Assembly: GCA_030340625.1 (NCBI GenBank)
Contig: JAOPHQ010004276.1
Location: 1-64,000 of the forward strand
DNA length: 64,000 nucleotides
Reading direction: 5' to 3'
Source: Merluccius polli
Taxonomy: Eukaryota > Chordata > Actinopteri > Gadiformes > Merlucciidae
Position 1 is the stretch's first letter; each line of letters opens with the position of its first letter. Position numbers and translations under genes: made by a program. Below, piece by piece: positions 1-10,525 of this stretch. The notes under the pieces were generated by a model. That model worked only from the letters and a program-made list of their open reading frames with translations, ran no database searches and was not told the DNA's origin.

Positions 1-96
1 CCCGCCCCGTCGGGAGGTGCCAACACCAATCCCGGCGCGGCCAACGGCGGCCGAAGAAACCCTCCCGGGGGCAAGTCCAGCCTCATCCTGGGATGA
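1..96 (+). CDS. jpt1: jpt1 (HN1) last exon, C-terminal 31 codons
   Basis: Frame 1 is open from the first base to TGA at 94-96 and encodes a Gly/Asn/Pro-rich tail ending RRNPPGGKSSLILG. JPT1 (Jupiter microtubule-associated homolog 1, also HN1) proteins are known to end in almost the same residues (PPGGKSSLVLG in mammals), whereas the paralogue JPT2 ends differently, so the match is specific. JPT1 is a small, largely disordered protein linked to microtubules and cell proliferation. Only the C-terminus is inside the window; the gene starts upstream on the plus strand. A 3'UTR beginning with a CA microsatellite and ending at a poly(A) signal follows directly. Fish often carry two copies (a and b), which cannot be told apart from 31 residues. 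Confidence 0.8.
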   Translation, partial: PAPSGGANTNPGAANGGRRNPPGGKSSLILG

Positions 97-119
97 AGGA
101 AGCGACACACACACACACA

Positions 120-174
<55 letters not shown>

Positions 175-680
175 ACACACACACACACAACTTTTTATTC
201 TCCATTGGAACGCTTTTTTTTTTTTATTTTTTCAAAGATGAATAACCCCACCACACACTCCTCTCCATTGCCCAGTTCCCCACCCCAACCCTCCTCTCGC
301 TCCACATGCACTCGCCCTGTTATGACCCTGACCCCCCCCCACCACCACCTAATGTCTCCCGCCATCCTCAACCCCTTTGTTTTGGTCCTTTTTCTATTAA
401 AAATAAAAAAAACAACTTGTTGACAAAAGCACTTTATGTATCTCTGCCCCCCCTCCCTCGACCTTCATTTCAGCCCATCCTGTAGTGCACCGCGCCTGCT
501 GGGAAAGGCATGATGTCTAGCTTCTCTCTCTCAATGTCTCTCATCCCACCCTTCCCTCCATCGCCCCCCCACCCTCCTGTTGTAAATGGTCAAGGAAAAA
601 AAAAGTAATTAAATAGGAAAAAAAAGAAAGATTTGATGCGTGGATTTCTAACAATAAAGATTGATATCGATTTGCTGGGT
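97..680 (+). other. jpt1: 3'UTR of jpt1 with poly(A) signal
   Basis: Non-coding, C/T-rich sequence follows the jpt1 stop codon. A canonical AATAAA lies at 653-658 after A-rich tracts (592-632), so cleavage near 670-680 is expected. An earlier A-rich stretch near 398-414 could serve as an alternative site. The end is inferred from the signal only. Confidence 0.6.
107..190. repeat. (CA)n microsatellite in jpt1 3'UTR
   Basis: About 80 bp of almost pure CA dinucleotides, broken by two CACC interruptions, lying about 10 bp after the stop codon. Length polymorphism is likely. The reading frames across it (poly His/Thr) are artefacts of the repeat. Confidence 0.9.
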
Positions 681-2379
681 CATTTGGTCGTTATTGTTTT
701 TATGGAGTAGACTTGCAGAATATACGCCATCCACATGGGTTTTTTGTGTTTGTACAGGTGGGTGCTTTACAGATGTAATGATATTATTGTGGTACTAGGC
801 TACATATCGTCTGTTACTGGCTGCAAAGGCTCCATTACAAGTTGATCAAACATTTTTAGTCGAGTTAATAATACCTCTACCAGTTTGGTCTCTTGTGCAC
901 TGAATAGGCATTCTTCAAAGGTCAACCGATCGCATATGATCAGCGAACAAGCATGTTCAAACTAGTTTGGTTCAGTGTTTTTACTTCTAAGGCTTGTTTT
1001 TCTCAGCCCTTCAGCCAGCAGTATCTGGTGAAATTGGCTATAATTAACAGACGTAGCAACTTGGCGTTGCGCTCTCCTTTAAGAGTCTACTATAGTCATA
1101 TTTAGTAGTGTTAAACCTAAAGTTACAGTGCATTTATATGCAGGAGATCATGAAGTCTAAGAAGCTATTTGAGCTACAGCTCAGTGACTGCACATGTTAA
1201 TCGTTTATGTGATCTGCTGTTGCTAACCACTAATTCCTTTTATTACGGCCCATCTAGCCCACCCAAATGGGATGCTTAGTGATCGGGGAAAAAAAATTCA
1301 ACATTTTGAATATTCACCCACCATAAGAGCAATGAAAGGTGTAGCATTGGGTCTCGTAGGCGTTTGTTGTAGTATGTTGGTGACTGGGTCACCGTGGTTA
1401 CCATTTCACTAAGCCTCTTACTATGCAAACGGAAATCACTTAAGAAGACTAAGGCTGATCCGCCCATCAAGGGACCATTTCTCTTTTCCTCTTACAGTTA
1501 AGCCAAGATCAATCTTGGCTTCATTCATTGAAAATAGGCCTACTTTTGGTTTGAATGTGCTTGGCCAAATTTGTATTTTTCATTTACGTATGAAAGGTGC
1601 TATAAGTAAGATTTAAGAGCCATTATTTGAGTGTAATTTGTTAGTGAGTGAAATGTGCTGTAAGAATATCTGTTTTGAGTTTACTGCGCCTGCCTCTGTA
1701 TGAGCCACTTTAGATTTCTGACCGCTCCTGGCTCATCGCTGACCAATCAGATATCTTCCATCTTTGGTTTGGCAAATCCATCTTGCCTGTCAATCACAGG
1801 TGCATTGGGCCCTTTTCACAGCAGGACCCAGACGTAGCTCATAACATTTGATTTAGGTATGGCAGGGCAACAGTATAGACACCACTAGTCAAGTAAATAT
1901 ACATGGACCATGCTGGTGGTACAGCAGACATAAAATAAAATCGACTTTGTGTTAAAATGACAGGAACTACTATTGACGACTTGTGGAAAGGCGGAGAAAC
2001 ATTACTTTCAAACTCTCTAATGTTACCTACAGCAGCTTTAATGTATTATTTTGACTACATTTACAAAGATACTTGTCCAAAGCAACGTACAATAAGTGCA
2101 TTAGTCAGTAGAAACTAAAACAATAATATATCACTGTCGGTACAGCAAGGATGTCAATAGAGCAAGTTTCACTACACAGCTGTTCCTCCTTACCTGACGT
2201 GAGACTGCGCATATGATGACACACTAAGCACACATCCACACAGTAGCGTCCAGCTTTAGGGCCAAGTTCCTACATGCCCTTGTGTTTGCACAACGGTTAA
2301 TCAGCAGAATCACTGGAATATTCCACAAAGATTGCCCAGGCGCTGAAGCGGCTCTGCCATCAAGGAATGCTAAGGTCAC
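681..2379. other. Intergenic, nothing recognised
   Basis: AT-rich sequence with no long open frame, no splice-bounded exon and no complete repeat that I recognise. An AGGTGCTATAAGTA-like string near 1593 resembles the ends of the TTAA-target MITEs elsewhere in the window but has no partner. Confidence 0.4.
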
Positions 2380-2388
2380 GAAAGGTAC

Positions 2389-2921
2389 TAGCCTAGAACT
2401 CTAGACACCCCCTAGCGGCAGCAAATTTATTTGGCAGCTAGGTAGGGTCTAGCACAGCTCCGTCCGCTTTTTGGTGCTGGAAACACCAAGTGTGTCTTGT
2501 ATGTCTGACCAATCACAGCGTGAGGGGCGGAGTCGAAAGCCGGGCTACCATGACGACAGAAATGCGACGGTTCTGTGTTAGAGGTAAACAATGGCTGCTG
2601 CTGCTGGCGAACGGTTGTCGTTCCACTCGGCTTTGGCCGCGACTCTTCAAGACTTGAAGTTAACATTTTATTTGAGAAAAGAACAAAGAACGGCACTGAA
2701 GTCTTTCCTCGAAAATAAATATTTATTCTGAGTTTTGATTAATTACGTAGTCAGAGCCGTCGCTCTGACTACGTCACCTTCTTCGTTGCTCTGATTGGTT
2801 GTAGCGCTATCCTATTGCGTGCAGAGGGAACTTGAAAGACAACCGTTTATCCCGCCCACACTGCCAATGGAGCTGATCCAGACCTTACATCTTTCTGATG
2901 TGGGTCTGACTTGCCAGGCTA
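2389..2921 (+). mobile_element. Helicase-fragment MITE, copy 1 (533 bp, intact ends)
   Basis: The element starts TAGCCTAGAAC and ends TGCCAGGCTA, giving short inverted ends (TAGCCTRG). It is flanked by a perfect 9-bp target duplication GAAAGGTAC (2380-2388 and 2922-2930). Inside, in order: a CCAATCAC motif (about 2509), GGGGCGG (about 2523), an ATG at 2591 opening a helicase-like fragment, a short palindrome around 2746-2777, then a second CCAAT box in inverse orientation (GATTGG, about 2803). Three other loci carry related elements (17778-18168, 28871-29355, 40184-40729). No transposase is present, so it is non-autonomous. The superfamily is not assigned: 9-bp duplications fit Mutator-like enzymes, but the ends are too short to decide. 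Confidence 0.75.
2591..2731 (+). pseudogene. RecQ-like helicase N-terminal fragment in MITE copy 1
   Basis: ATG at 2591 opens a 46-codon frame ending at TGA 2729. After an Ala-rich start it reads LRKEQRTALKSFLENKYLF. The same pattern (L-x-x-EQ-x-x-x-L-x-x-F, about four residues, K-x-x-F) recurs in the copies at 28891 and 40363, where it runs on into a Walker-A-like segment (positions equivalent to PTGxGKS). This layout is that of the Q-motif/motif I region of RecQ and DEAD-type SF2 helicases. Here the frame stops before the Walker A box. It is a captured or residual exon, not a functional helicase. The family assignment is an inference from this short motif. Confidence 0.5.
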
Positions 2922-2930
2922 GAAAGGTAC

Positions 2931-4028
2931 TTCATGCGTGGGTAAATATTGTTTATTAGGTTATATAAAAAATTATGCAAAGAGATATGCAAATATCTTT
3001 CCATACATTCCAATACACATGCACATTATGTTTCTCATGATGTACATTTATGATATTGATTTCCTCAAGGAAGTTATATTATCTTTTATTTGGATGGCGT
3101 TTACTCAAGTCATTTTTGAAATTAGGGGGTGAATATTAATTTTGCAAAAACATATCTATAGCAGTGGGCTATGTTATGAGATCATTTGCATGTCAGTCAA
3201 GTTAGAATCGGTTAGTTGTAAATGCTAGAACACATATGATTTCTTCATTCAGACACTATTTCCTCAATGGCTCATGTATTTCAGAGCAAACGAAGAGGGT
3301 GGTGTCATGTTTTAGGTCTTGTCTCTTTGCTGACCACTTCAATGTATACTGACAATGTCAATGCATGCATTATAATTACAGCCTACGTGTGCTGACCAGA
3401 TGAGCACATGGAGGTCTATTGGTCCCAGGAGATCTTTGAAGAACCGTGTCCCAGCTGGCACAAATGACTTCCAGATACAACAAATAACCTATACGCTTGC
3501 TCCCAGATGATCACCATCAACCTCAAATCCATCAATCAATAGCCACATTACAACCTACCATATTTAGGCCTACTCAGCAGCTGGTAAAAACATCCTTAGA
3601 GGAAAACCTGGCAGGAACACAGGGCCTCACATGATCCTTAAATCAATAGTGCATAATGTTGTTTAGTAAGCAGAAAACATGACTCAATGGGTAATTAGCA
3701 AATTAAGTATTCTGCCTTGATTCGCCCGTTAAAGGTGCTATATACAAATACAGTTTCTCATTCTAAATGTGCTATGACTGTATTCTTGTATATTCCCTGT
3801 ATCGTGACTATGGGTCTGTTATGTTGTCCCTGGGGCTGGAGATGGGTCCTCCGCCAGACGCCACTTAGCAAGAAGCTCGTTTCCGTTTCCGTAATAATGC
3901 AGTGTCTGCTGGACACACACACACACACACACACAGTAGACCCTCCTCCTCATCACTAGCTAGAGATGATGATGCAGATGTTTTGATGTTAATGTGGATC
4001 ATTCCAAAGGTACAAGAGAATATGTAAT
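2931..4028. other. Intergenic, no gene; short (AC)n tract
   Basis: No coding signal seen. An AC microsatellite lies at about 3913-3934. At 3729-3745 a TTAAAGGTGCTATATACA string resembles the terminus of the TTAA MITE at 46027-47051, possibly a decayed single end. The rest is unremarkable AT-rich sequence. Confidence 0.4.
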
Positions 4029-4036
4029 ATATCATA

Positions 4037-5006
4037 TAGGGCTGTCAAAATTAACGCGTTAATGTGAGGTGATTAATTCCTGGAATTAACGGCGCTAAAA
4101 AAAAAAAAACGCATTCCCGCCTTGTTTTACCCACAATTCAACCCCCGGCGCGTTCATTCCTCATCGCGTAAAGTCCAAAACACACAGCCGCCCCTATTAT
4201 TTTCTATGTACACCCCCACACCGGCGCCGGCGCGCCGGCGCGCCGCCCCGCTACACTTCACGCCACTGTCCTATTTCACAGCGTCGCCGCGCGTCAAGTG
4301 CCGAAAAGGCGCTTTTTTCTTTTCTTTTTTTTCTTCTGCTCCGGAGACGACAATATTCCTGTTGACGCACCGCAGCGCGACGCTTCCTATGTGTGCTCGG
4401 GGCGGCACTTGACGCGCGACATTGCTGACACGAGCGAGATGGAGGAGTCCGACGAACCGTTGGCGCTCTGGATGGACAGTTCGAGTATAAACAAAATATT
4501 TGCGGGCCCTGCTTGCATCCACACTACTACGTTTTCGTAGTAGTGTGGATGTAGTGTGGATTAAACCGCGTACACACGCAGTTTAAAACGACAACGTAGT
4601 AGTGTGGATGTAGCCTCATGTAGTTCAGTCGCAGGCCATATTGTGCAGAAGAAACGGTCCGCTTTACATTCAGAACATGTCAACACGTTAGTTTGCAACT
4701 GGCTAAAAGATGAATAAGTAAAAGGGCCACATGTAATTGTGTGAAAGTGAGAGAGTTGTTTGTTCAAAAAGAAAAACGTTCCATTCAGTTGTTGCCAAAA
4801 TTGTTTAGAATTAAATTATTTTTCTGGAATTGTCGTTAATAAAAAACAAATGTAATATCCGCTTCTTGTCATTTATACTTCTGTTCTGAGAATAGTACAC
4901 AGAAAATGTGAATTTTTCAGTTGATTTAGGATTGTGATTAATTGAAATTAATTCAAGAAACCTTGTGATTAATTAGATAAAAATTTGTAATCGTTTGACA
5001 GCCCTA
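4037..5006. mobile_element. hAT-like MITE (970 bp)
   Basis: Terminal inverted repeats TAGGGCTGTCAAAATTAAC (left) and GTTTGACAGCCCTA (right) are flanked by an 8-bp target duplication ATATCATA/ATATCACA (4029-4036, 5007-5014) with one mismatch, as expected for hAT transposons. The interior holds a GC-rich block (4221-4260) and an ATG (4438) opening a short acidic frame (MEESDEPLALW), perhaps a relic of a first exon. Just inside it lies a hairpin insertion (4516-4552). No intact transposase remains. Confidence 0.75.
4516..4552. repeat. Perfect hairpin inside the hAT MITE
   Basis: CATCCACACTACTACG and its exact reverse complement are separated by four Ts. A third copy of the right arm follows at about 4594-4611, so the arm occurs three times within 100 bp. 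This suggests a tiny nested inverted-repeat insertion. Confidence 0.65.
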
Positions 5007-5074
5007 ATATCACATTTTTGACCACATATATGTGTTGTTGTGTCTTTGAGTATCTCGAAAAACGCTATGAAATA

Positions 5075-5077
<3 letters not shown>

Positions 5078-5124
<47 letters not shown>
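5078..5124. repeat. (GT)n microsatellite
   Basis: Roughly 23 uninterrupted GT units. It creates spurious Cys/Val and His/Thr frames on both strands. Confidence 0.9.
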
Positions 5125-5128
<4 letters not shown>

Positions 5129-5553
5129 GGGCACATGAGGAGCACCTATGTTGTTGTTTGCTTGCTTTTGTATCAAGGCATTGCTTTCCTGATTCTGCTG
5201 AACAGTTGGGCCTGTTGATAAATACATGATTGAGTTTTAAGATAGAGCAGGTCAATTGTCTGTAAAGCTATTGTACCTGCATATGTATTTCATGTGCTCA
5301 TGTCATTTGATTGGCTGCTCAAACTAACTCTTTTGGTGAAGTCAGTTTGAGTCGAAAGGCCCTTCACGTCCAAGTGAAGTCAAGAGTCATTGGTATTCAA
5401 GTCTATGTCGGGTTGTCATGTCAAATCAGAAGAGGTCACAAGAGGTCAGCCCACTTCCCTTATTAACAAAAGGGAAACCCTCAGTAAGAAATCACTACAA
5501 TGTGTCCGGATATAAAGAACGCTCTGGTGGTTAGGGGCGGGGCAACGCGTTAC
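5125..5553. other. Intergenic, nothing recognised
   Basis: No exon, repeat end or RNA gene seen between the GT tract and the target duplication of the Gmr1-like element. Confidence 0.4.
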
Positions 5554-5558
5554 GTCAT

Positions 5559-5891
5559 TGTAGCCGTCCAATGAGTGGGCGGAGACAGGTTTGAGCGGTT
5601 TCAGTCCGTACGGTTTATTGTTCACGCAAGAACAACAAACAAATCAAATATCAACTTAAATGGATTGTCGGTTTCCAACAAAAGGGGTCGCCAGGCTCTC
5701 TGCCTTTCGCTGTCGCGAGCGCTCCGCACTCCCCGTATCCCGTTCTCTACTGAAAGGCAGAGCAGACACATAAATACACACTTCCTGATTGGGCCTGAGT
5801 GCCGACAGGTGTCCGCACTCAGACCCAATCGCCCCAGCAGACCCGGTGCTCCATACTCCCCCCTGCAGGCCAGACGCCTCCCCCCTCCACA
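5559..5891 (-). repeat. 3' LTR of the Gmr1-like element
   Basis: 333 bp copy of the LTR. Just inside it, at 5892-5910, the minus strand carries a G-rich tract (GGCGGTGGGGGTA) suited to be the polypurine tract. Confidence 0.9.
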
Positions 5892-5899
5892 TACCCCCA

Positions 5900-8800
5900 C
5901 CGCCCGACACAGGCCGGGGACCCATCCGGCCGCAGCCTACTCCCCCCCCGGAACGGGAGAGGAAATCAGCCACGACCATCTGCGCCCCCGGTCTGTGGGT
6001 CACCCGGAAATGAAAGGGCTGCAACGCGAGGTACCACCGGGTGATCCTCGCGTTGGCATCCTTCATCCGGTGGAGCCACTGGAGGGGGGCGTGGTCGGAG
6101 TAGAGGGTGAACTGGCGCCCAGCAGGTAGTAGCGGAGGGCGCCGACCGCCCATCGGATGGCGAGACACTCCTTCTCGACGGTGCTGTACCGACCCTCCCG
6201 GTCCGATAGTTTGCGGCTCAGGTACAGCACCGGTCGGTCGGCCCCCCTCACCTGCTGGGTCAGGACCGCGCCCAACCCCCTATCCGACGCGTCTGCCTGC
6301 ACGGAGAAAGGGAGAGCAAAATTAGGAGCACACAGGACGGCTTCCCCGCAGAGGGCTGTTTTAATAGCATCAAACGACACCTGACATGGCTCCGACCACT
6401 GGACCGTATCTGGGGCCCTCTTCCGGGTGAGGTCGTCAAGGGGCTGGCCAGGTCGGAGAAGTTTGGGACAAACTGCCGATAGTACCCCGCCAGCCCCAGG
6501 AACCGCCTCACCTCCTTCTTGGTCCTGGGGCGAGGGGCGGCAGCGACCGCCGCGGTCTTACCGACCTGCGGCCGGACCTTCCCCCCCCCAGGTGGAACCC
6601 CAGATACTGGATCTCCTCCGCCCGATCACGCACTTCTTCGGGTTGGCCGTGAGCCCCGCCCGCCTCAGCGACGGACGGCCGCCACCCGCTGCATATGCTG
6701 CCCCCAGTCGTCTCCATAGATGACTATGTCATCGAGGTAGGCAGCAGCATGCAGCGTGAGGCCGCAATACCCGGTCCATCAGCCGCTGGAACGTGGCTGG
6801 GGCCCCGAACAACCCGAACGGAAGTACCTTAAATTGGTACAGCCCGAGCGGAGTGGAGAACGCCGTTTTCTCTCGGGCTGCTGGAGACAACGGAATCTGC
6901 CAGTAGCCCTTCGTGCAGTCCAGAGTTGTGTAATAGGTGGCCATGCCAAGCCGGTCCACAAGCTCGTCGATCCGAGGCATCGGGTAGGCGTCGAACTTGG
7001 ACACCGCATTCACCCTACGGTAATCCACACAGAATCGGACAGCCCCGTCCGGCTTCCCCACAAGCACGACTGGGGCTGCACCAGTCGCTGTGGGACTCCT
7101 CGACGACGCCCAACTCTATCATTGCTGCCAATTCACGCCGTATCACGTCTTGCTTGTGCACGGGTAGCCTGTAGGGGCGTGTCCGCACCGTTAACCCCGG
7201 TTGCGTCTCGATGTCGTGAGTTATTAACGGGGTGCGACCGGGCAGGGGCGAAAAGACGTCGGCGAACTGGAGCTGTAGCGAGACCACGTCCGCCGCCTGA
7301 CTCTCCGACAGATCCTCTCCTCGACCGACCGGAGGGATGGGCCCCGGGGCAGGGACTTCCGGTCCAAGCTCCTCTCCCTCCGGTAGCGTTGTGGCGAACG
7401 CGACCGGGACCACATCATTCCACCTTTTCAGGAGGTTGATGTGGTAGATCTGTCGGGCATCGCCCCTGTCCGACCGCACTACCTCGTAATCCACGTCCCC
7501 GACTCGCCGTGTGACCACAAAGGGACCTTGCCACTTGCGAGTAATTTGGTGGTAGAGGTGGGCAACAGAACAAGGACCTTGTCCCCCGGTGTGAGATCGC
7601 GTAATCTAGTCCCTCTGTCGTACAGGCGTTTCTGATTCTCCTGGGCTTGGCGCAAATGCTCCCGTGACATTACCCCGAGTGAGTGGAGCTTTGCACGCAA
7701 GTCTATGACGTACTGGATTTCGTTTTTACTGTCGCTGGACCCCTCCTCCCAGTTTTCTTTAATGAGGTCCAGGACGCCCCTGGGCCTGCGCCCATAGAGC
7801 AACTCAAACGGGGAAAACCCTGTGGAAGCCTGAGGCACTTCCCGCACCGCAAACAACAGAGGGTCTAGCCATTGATGCCAATTTCGAGCATCCTCCAGTA
7901 CAAACTTCCGGATCATGGACTTTAACGTCCGGTTAAACCTCTCACACAAGCCGTCTGTGGCTGGGTGATAGACGCTCGTGCGGATGGCCTTGACCTTCAA
8001 CAACCCGTAAAGTTCCTTAATCGTGCGTGACATGAAATTGGTGCCCTGGTCAGTGAGAATCTCCTTTGGGATTCCCACCCGCGATATGACGTGAAACAAC
8101 GCCTGCGCAACACTCCTCGCGGAGATATTGCGCAACGGAATTGCTTCTGGGTATCGGGTTGCGTAGTCGATCAGGACTAACACAAATCGATACCCTTGTG
8201 CGGAACGTTCTAATGGCCCGATAATGTCCATGCCCACGCGATCGAATGGGACCTCCACCAGGGGAAGGGGCCGCAAGGGAGCCCTGGGGATGGCCGGGGG
8301 ATTCACCAACTGGCACTCGGGGCAGAGGCGCACCAGCCGCGCACTTCCGCCCGAATCCCCGGCCAATAGAACCGAGCCATTATTCGGTTCAGTGTTTTAT
8401 CTGTCTGTCCCTAATCACCACAAAGTGTGGGTAAGTCAGCACTGCGTCTGGCTGTACCCGAAGACCATCAATAGAAATCACTTGGTCGAAGGCTGAGCGT
8501 AGAGTAGCGTCACGAGACTGCTCAAGGGGGAAATCGTCCACCGGTGGGAATGTCGCCGCTCGGACCTCGGGTTGAGAACCTCCCGCCTCCTCCCCCGATC
8601 CCTGACCAGCGTCGGACACCCTCGCATCGGCGCAGAACACAGCGCATGACTTACATGTCCCTATCTGTCGTGTCCGTACCCCTGCACTCTCGCTAACCGC
8701 CCCTGGAAACCCAGCCCAATCTAACCCTAGAATCAGGGGGTACGTGAGGCCCGGACTAACCGCCGCCTTGACTCTATGCGTTTTCCCCCCATAACGAATT

Positions 8801-9091
8801 TCGATAGGGACCAAGGGATACGTGTGAACATCCCCGTGTATACACCGCACCGAAACGCTCGACGCCTCGACCAACGCCTCGGACCGCACCAGGCGCTGCT
8901 GGATTATAGTCTGCATACAGCCGGAATCCAACAGCGCCTGGTACGTACCCCGTTGTATCCTCACCGGGATACGGTACGCCTCGCCGGGACCGTAGGGAGG
9001 GGTCGGGGGACCGGCGACGCGGACAACCTGGCCAACATCCATCATCGGGCAGTCCCTCCGGATGTGTCCCGGCCGTCCGCACCGCCAACAC
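5900..9091 (-). pseudogene. Gmr1-like pol: PR-IN-RT-RH, frameshifted
   Basis: From right to left: zinc knuckle (9050-9091); aspartic protease with LLDSGC near 8905-8935, where Cys stands in place of the usual Ala/Thr, and ILGLDW near 8720; stop at 8389. Integrase follows in another frame (about 8430-7300) with CPECQ, GMDIIGPL, LTDQGTNF and ERFNRT, giving D, D and E of the DDE core. RT follows (about 7210-6480) with FCVDYRRVN, LPFGLFGAP and YLDD (about 6729-6740, shifted frame). RNase H comes last (about 6370-5930) with QADASDRGLGAVL. At least three frame changes (near 8380, 7060 and 6745) split it. The gag-PR-IN-RT-RH order is the diagnostic Gmr1 feature. Confidence 0.8.
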
Positions 9092-9953
9092 CCCTCCCTT
9101 GCCGTCTGATCGCCCGCCTGCGGGAAGGGGGGGGAAGGCGATTCATGCGTCTGCTCTGGACTGGGCCCCCCCCTCCACCTCGATCTAGGTAGCGGGGTGG
9201 GTTTGTAGCCCCGCAGGGCCGCCGCGCCGGTCCGCGGGCTCGGGGTTGGTGCTGGTGGTCGTCTGTCCGTCGGGGGGGGACCAGGTGGCCCTCCGCGATG
9301 TTGACAGCCGCCTGGAGGTTCTCGGGCCGGTGGTACCGGACCCAGGTGGACGTTCGGGCCGGCAACCCCTCGATGAACCTCTCGAGGGCCACCTGCTCCA
9401 CGATTTCCTCCGGGGTATTCCTCTCGGGCCCCAGCCACCTCCTCGCCTGGTCCCGCAGCTGCTGAGCGTAGGTGAAAGGCCGATCGCCTTCTGCAAACGG
9501 GAGGGCCCGGAACCGGCGGCGATGTTCCTCTGGGGTCAGGCCTAGCCGGTCCCGGATGGCTCTCTCCACCGCCTCGTAGTCCCGCTGGGCCCCGGCCGGC
9601 AGACTGTGAGCCGCGAGCTGGGCCTCGCCCGTCAGGAGCGGCAGGAGGCGGTGAGCCCACTCTTGGCGTGGCCACCCGGAGACCTCGGCCACCCCCCGGA
9701 ACGTCTCCAGGAAGGCCTCTGCGTCGTCGGCCTCCCCCATCTTGGGGACGTGAATGGGTCCCACCGCTCCTGCCGCTCTGGGTCCGCGGCCGCGGTCGCC
9801 GGAGACGAGGAGCTCCTGTAGGACCGCCCGATCGGCGGTCAACGCCTGGCCCAGCTCCAGGAGCACCTCGTTCTGCGCCTGCTGGACCTGCGCCTGCCTT
9901 TCGGACATCTGCGCGAGATGTCCGAGTAACGCCGCCAAGGGTGCCTGTTCCAT
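9042..9953 (-). pseudogene. Gmr1-like gag with SCAN-like region
   Basis: The first Met after the primer site is at 9953 (MEQAPLAALLG). The frame stays open to 9042. It starts with a Gln/Glu-rich helical segment, followed by a capsid-like region with GEAQLAAHSLP, then PFTYAQQLRDQARRWL and PEEIVEQVALERFIEGLP. The spacing and the W-L and E-Q-V-x-L-E-x-F/L-x-x-x-L-P pattern are those of the SCAN domain, which is known to derive from Gmr1-like gag. The zinc knuckle (CWRCGRPGHIRRDC, about 9050-9091) lies in a different frame, so gag is either shifted into pol by programmed frameshifting or has an indel near 9100-9200. Gag would form the particle shell. Confidence 0.75.
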
Positions 9954-9966
9954 CTGCCGCACTCTT

Positions 9967-9984
9967 GCCCCACGTTGGGCGCCA
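9967..9984 (-). other. Primer binding site, tRNA-Lys(1,2) type
   Basis: On the minus strand, one base inside the 5' LTR, stands TGGCGCCCAACGTGGGGC, the 18-nt complement of the 3' end of vertebrate tRNA-Lys1,2, the same site used by several mammalian retroviruses. All 18 bases are intact. Confidence 0.85.
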
Positions 9985-9985
9985 C

Positions 9986-10317
9986 TGTAGCCGTCCAATG
10001 AGTGGGTGGAGACAGGTTTGAGCGATTTCAGTCCGTACGGTTTATTGTTCACGCAAGAACAACAACAAATCAAATATCAACTTAAATGGATTGTCGGTTT
10101 CCAACAAAAGGGGTCGCCAGGCTCTCTGCCTTTCGCTGTCGCGAGCGCTCCGCACTCCCCGTATCCCGTTCTCTACTGAAAGGCAGAGCAGACACATAAA
10201 TACACACTTCCTGATTGGGCCTGAGTGCCGACAGGTGTCCGCACTCAGACCCAATCGCCCCAGCAGACCCGGTGCTCCATACTCCCCCCTGCAGGCCAGA
10301 CGCCGCCCCCCTCCACA
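9986..10317 (-). repeat. 5' LTR of the Gmr1-like element
   Basis: 332 bp, the upstream LTR in element orientation. It differs from its partner at 5559-5891 by a few substitutions and small indels (for example a 3-bp shorter CAA tract near 10062). Its outer edge is 208 bp upstream of the CD7-like start codon. Confidence 0.9.
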
Positions 10318-10452
10318 GTCATCATGTACCCTTAAGCCCTGCCCATAACACCCTGAAGGCGAAAATGGTGAAAAATAGAAAAAAAACGGTCTAACTCCAC
10401 AATTCAACACTAGAGGGCATTGCGACATATGTGCAACGACATATAGCACATC

Positions 10453-10460
10453 TTAAATAA
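10453..10460 (+). promoter_or_regulatory. Candidate TATA-like box of the CD7-like gene
   Basis: TTAAATAA lies 66 bp before the start codon, a plausible distance for a short 5'UTR of about 40 bases. No other core element is clear. This is inference from position only. Confidence 0.25.
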
Positions 10461-10525
10461 CAGTCTACATAACACAGGAGGCCTCCAGACTCCTTCTCAC
10501 TCTCACACTGCAGTCAGATGAAACA

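Larger units (their letters stand above)
5559..10317 (-). mobile_element. Gmr1-like Ty3/gypsy LTR retrotransposon, 4.76 kb
   Basis: Two near-identical LTRs (5559-5891 and 9986-10317, both starting TGTAGCC and ending CCACA on the plus strand) enclose minus-strand gag and pol. A perfect 5-bp target duplication GTCAT lies at 5554-5558 and 10318-10322. In element order (right to left) the domains are gag, zinc knuckle, protease, integrase, reverse transcriptase, RNase H. Integrase ahead of RT is the reversed order described for Gmr1 from Atlantic cod and unlike other Ty3/gypsy elements. The near-identity of the LTRs suggests recent insertion, yet pol holds several frameshifts, so this copy is probably not autonomous. 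Confidence 0.9.

Noticed and set aside
17..423. Two open frames at the left edge (His/Thr-rich and Ser/Pro-rich)
   Set aside because: They are created by the CA microsatellite and the C-rich 3'UTR of jpt1.
4973..5255. Frames with long Cys-Val or His-Thr runs
   Set aside because: Translations of the GT/CA microsatellite.
5575..6129. 184-codon plus-strand frame
   Set aside because: Antisense to the LTR and RNase H of the Gmr1-like element; no independent motif.
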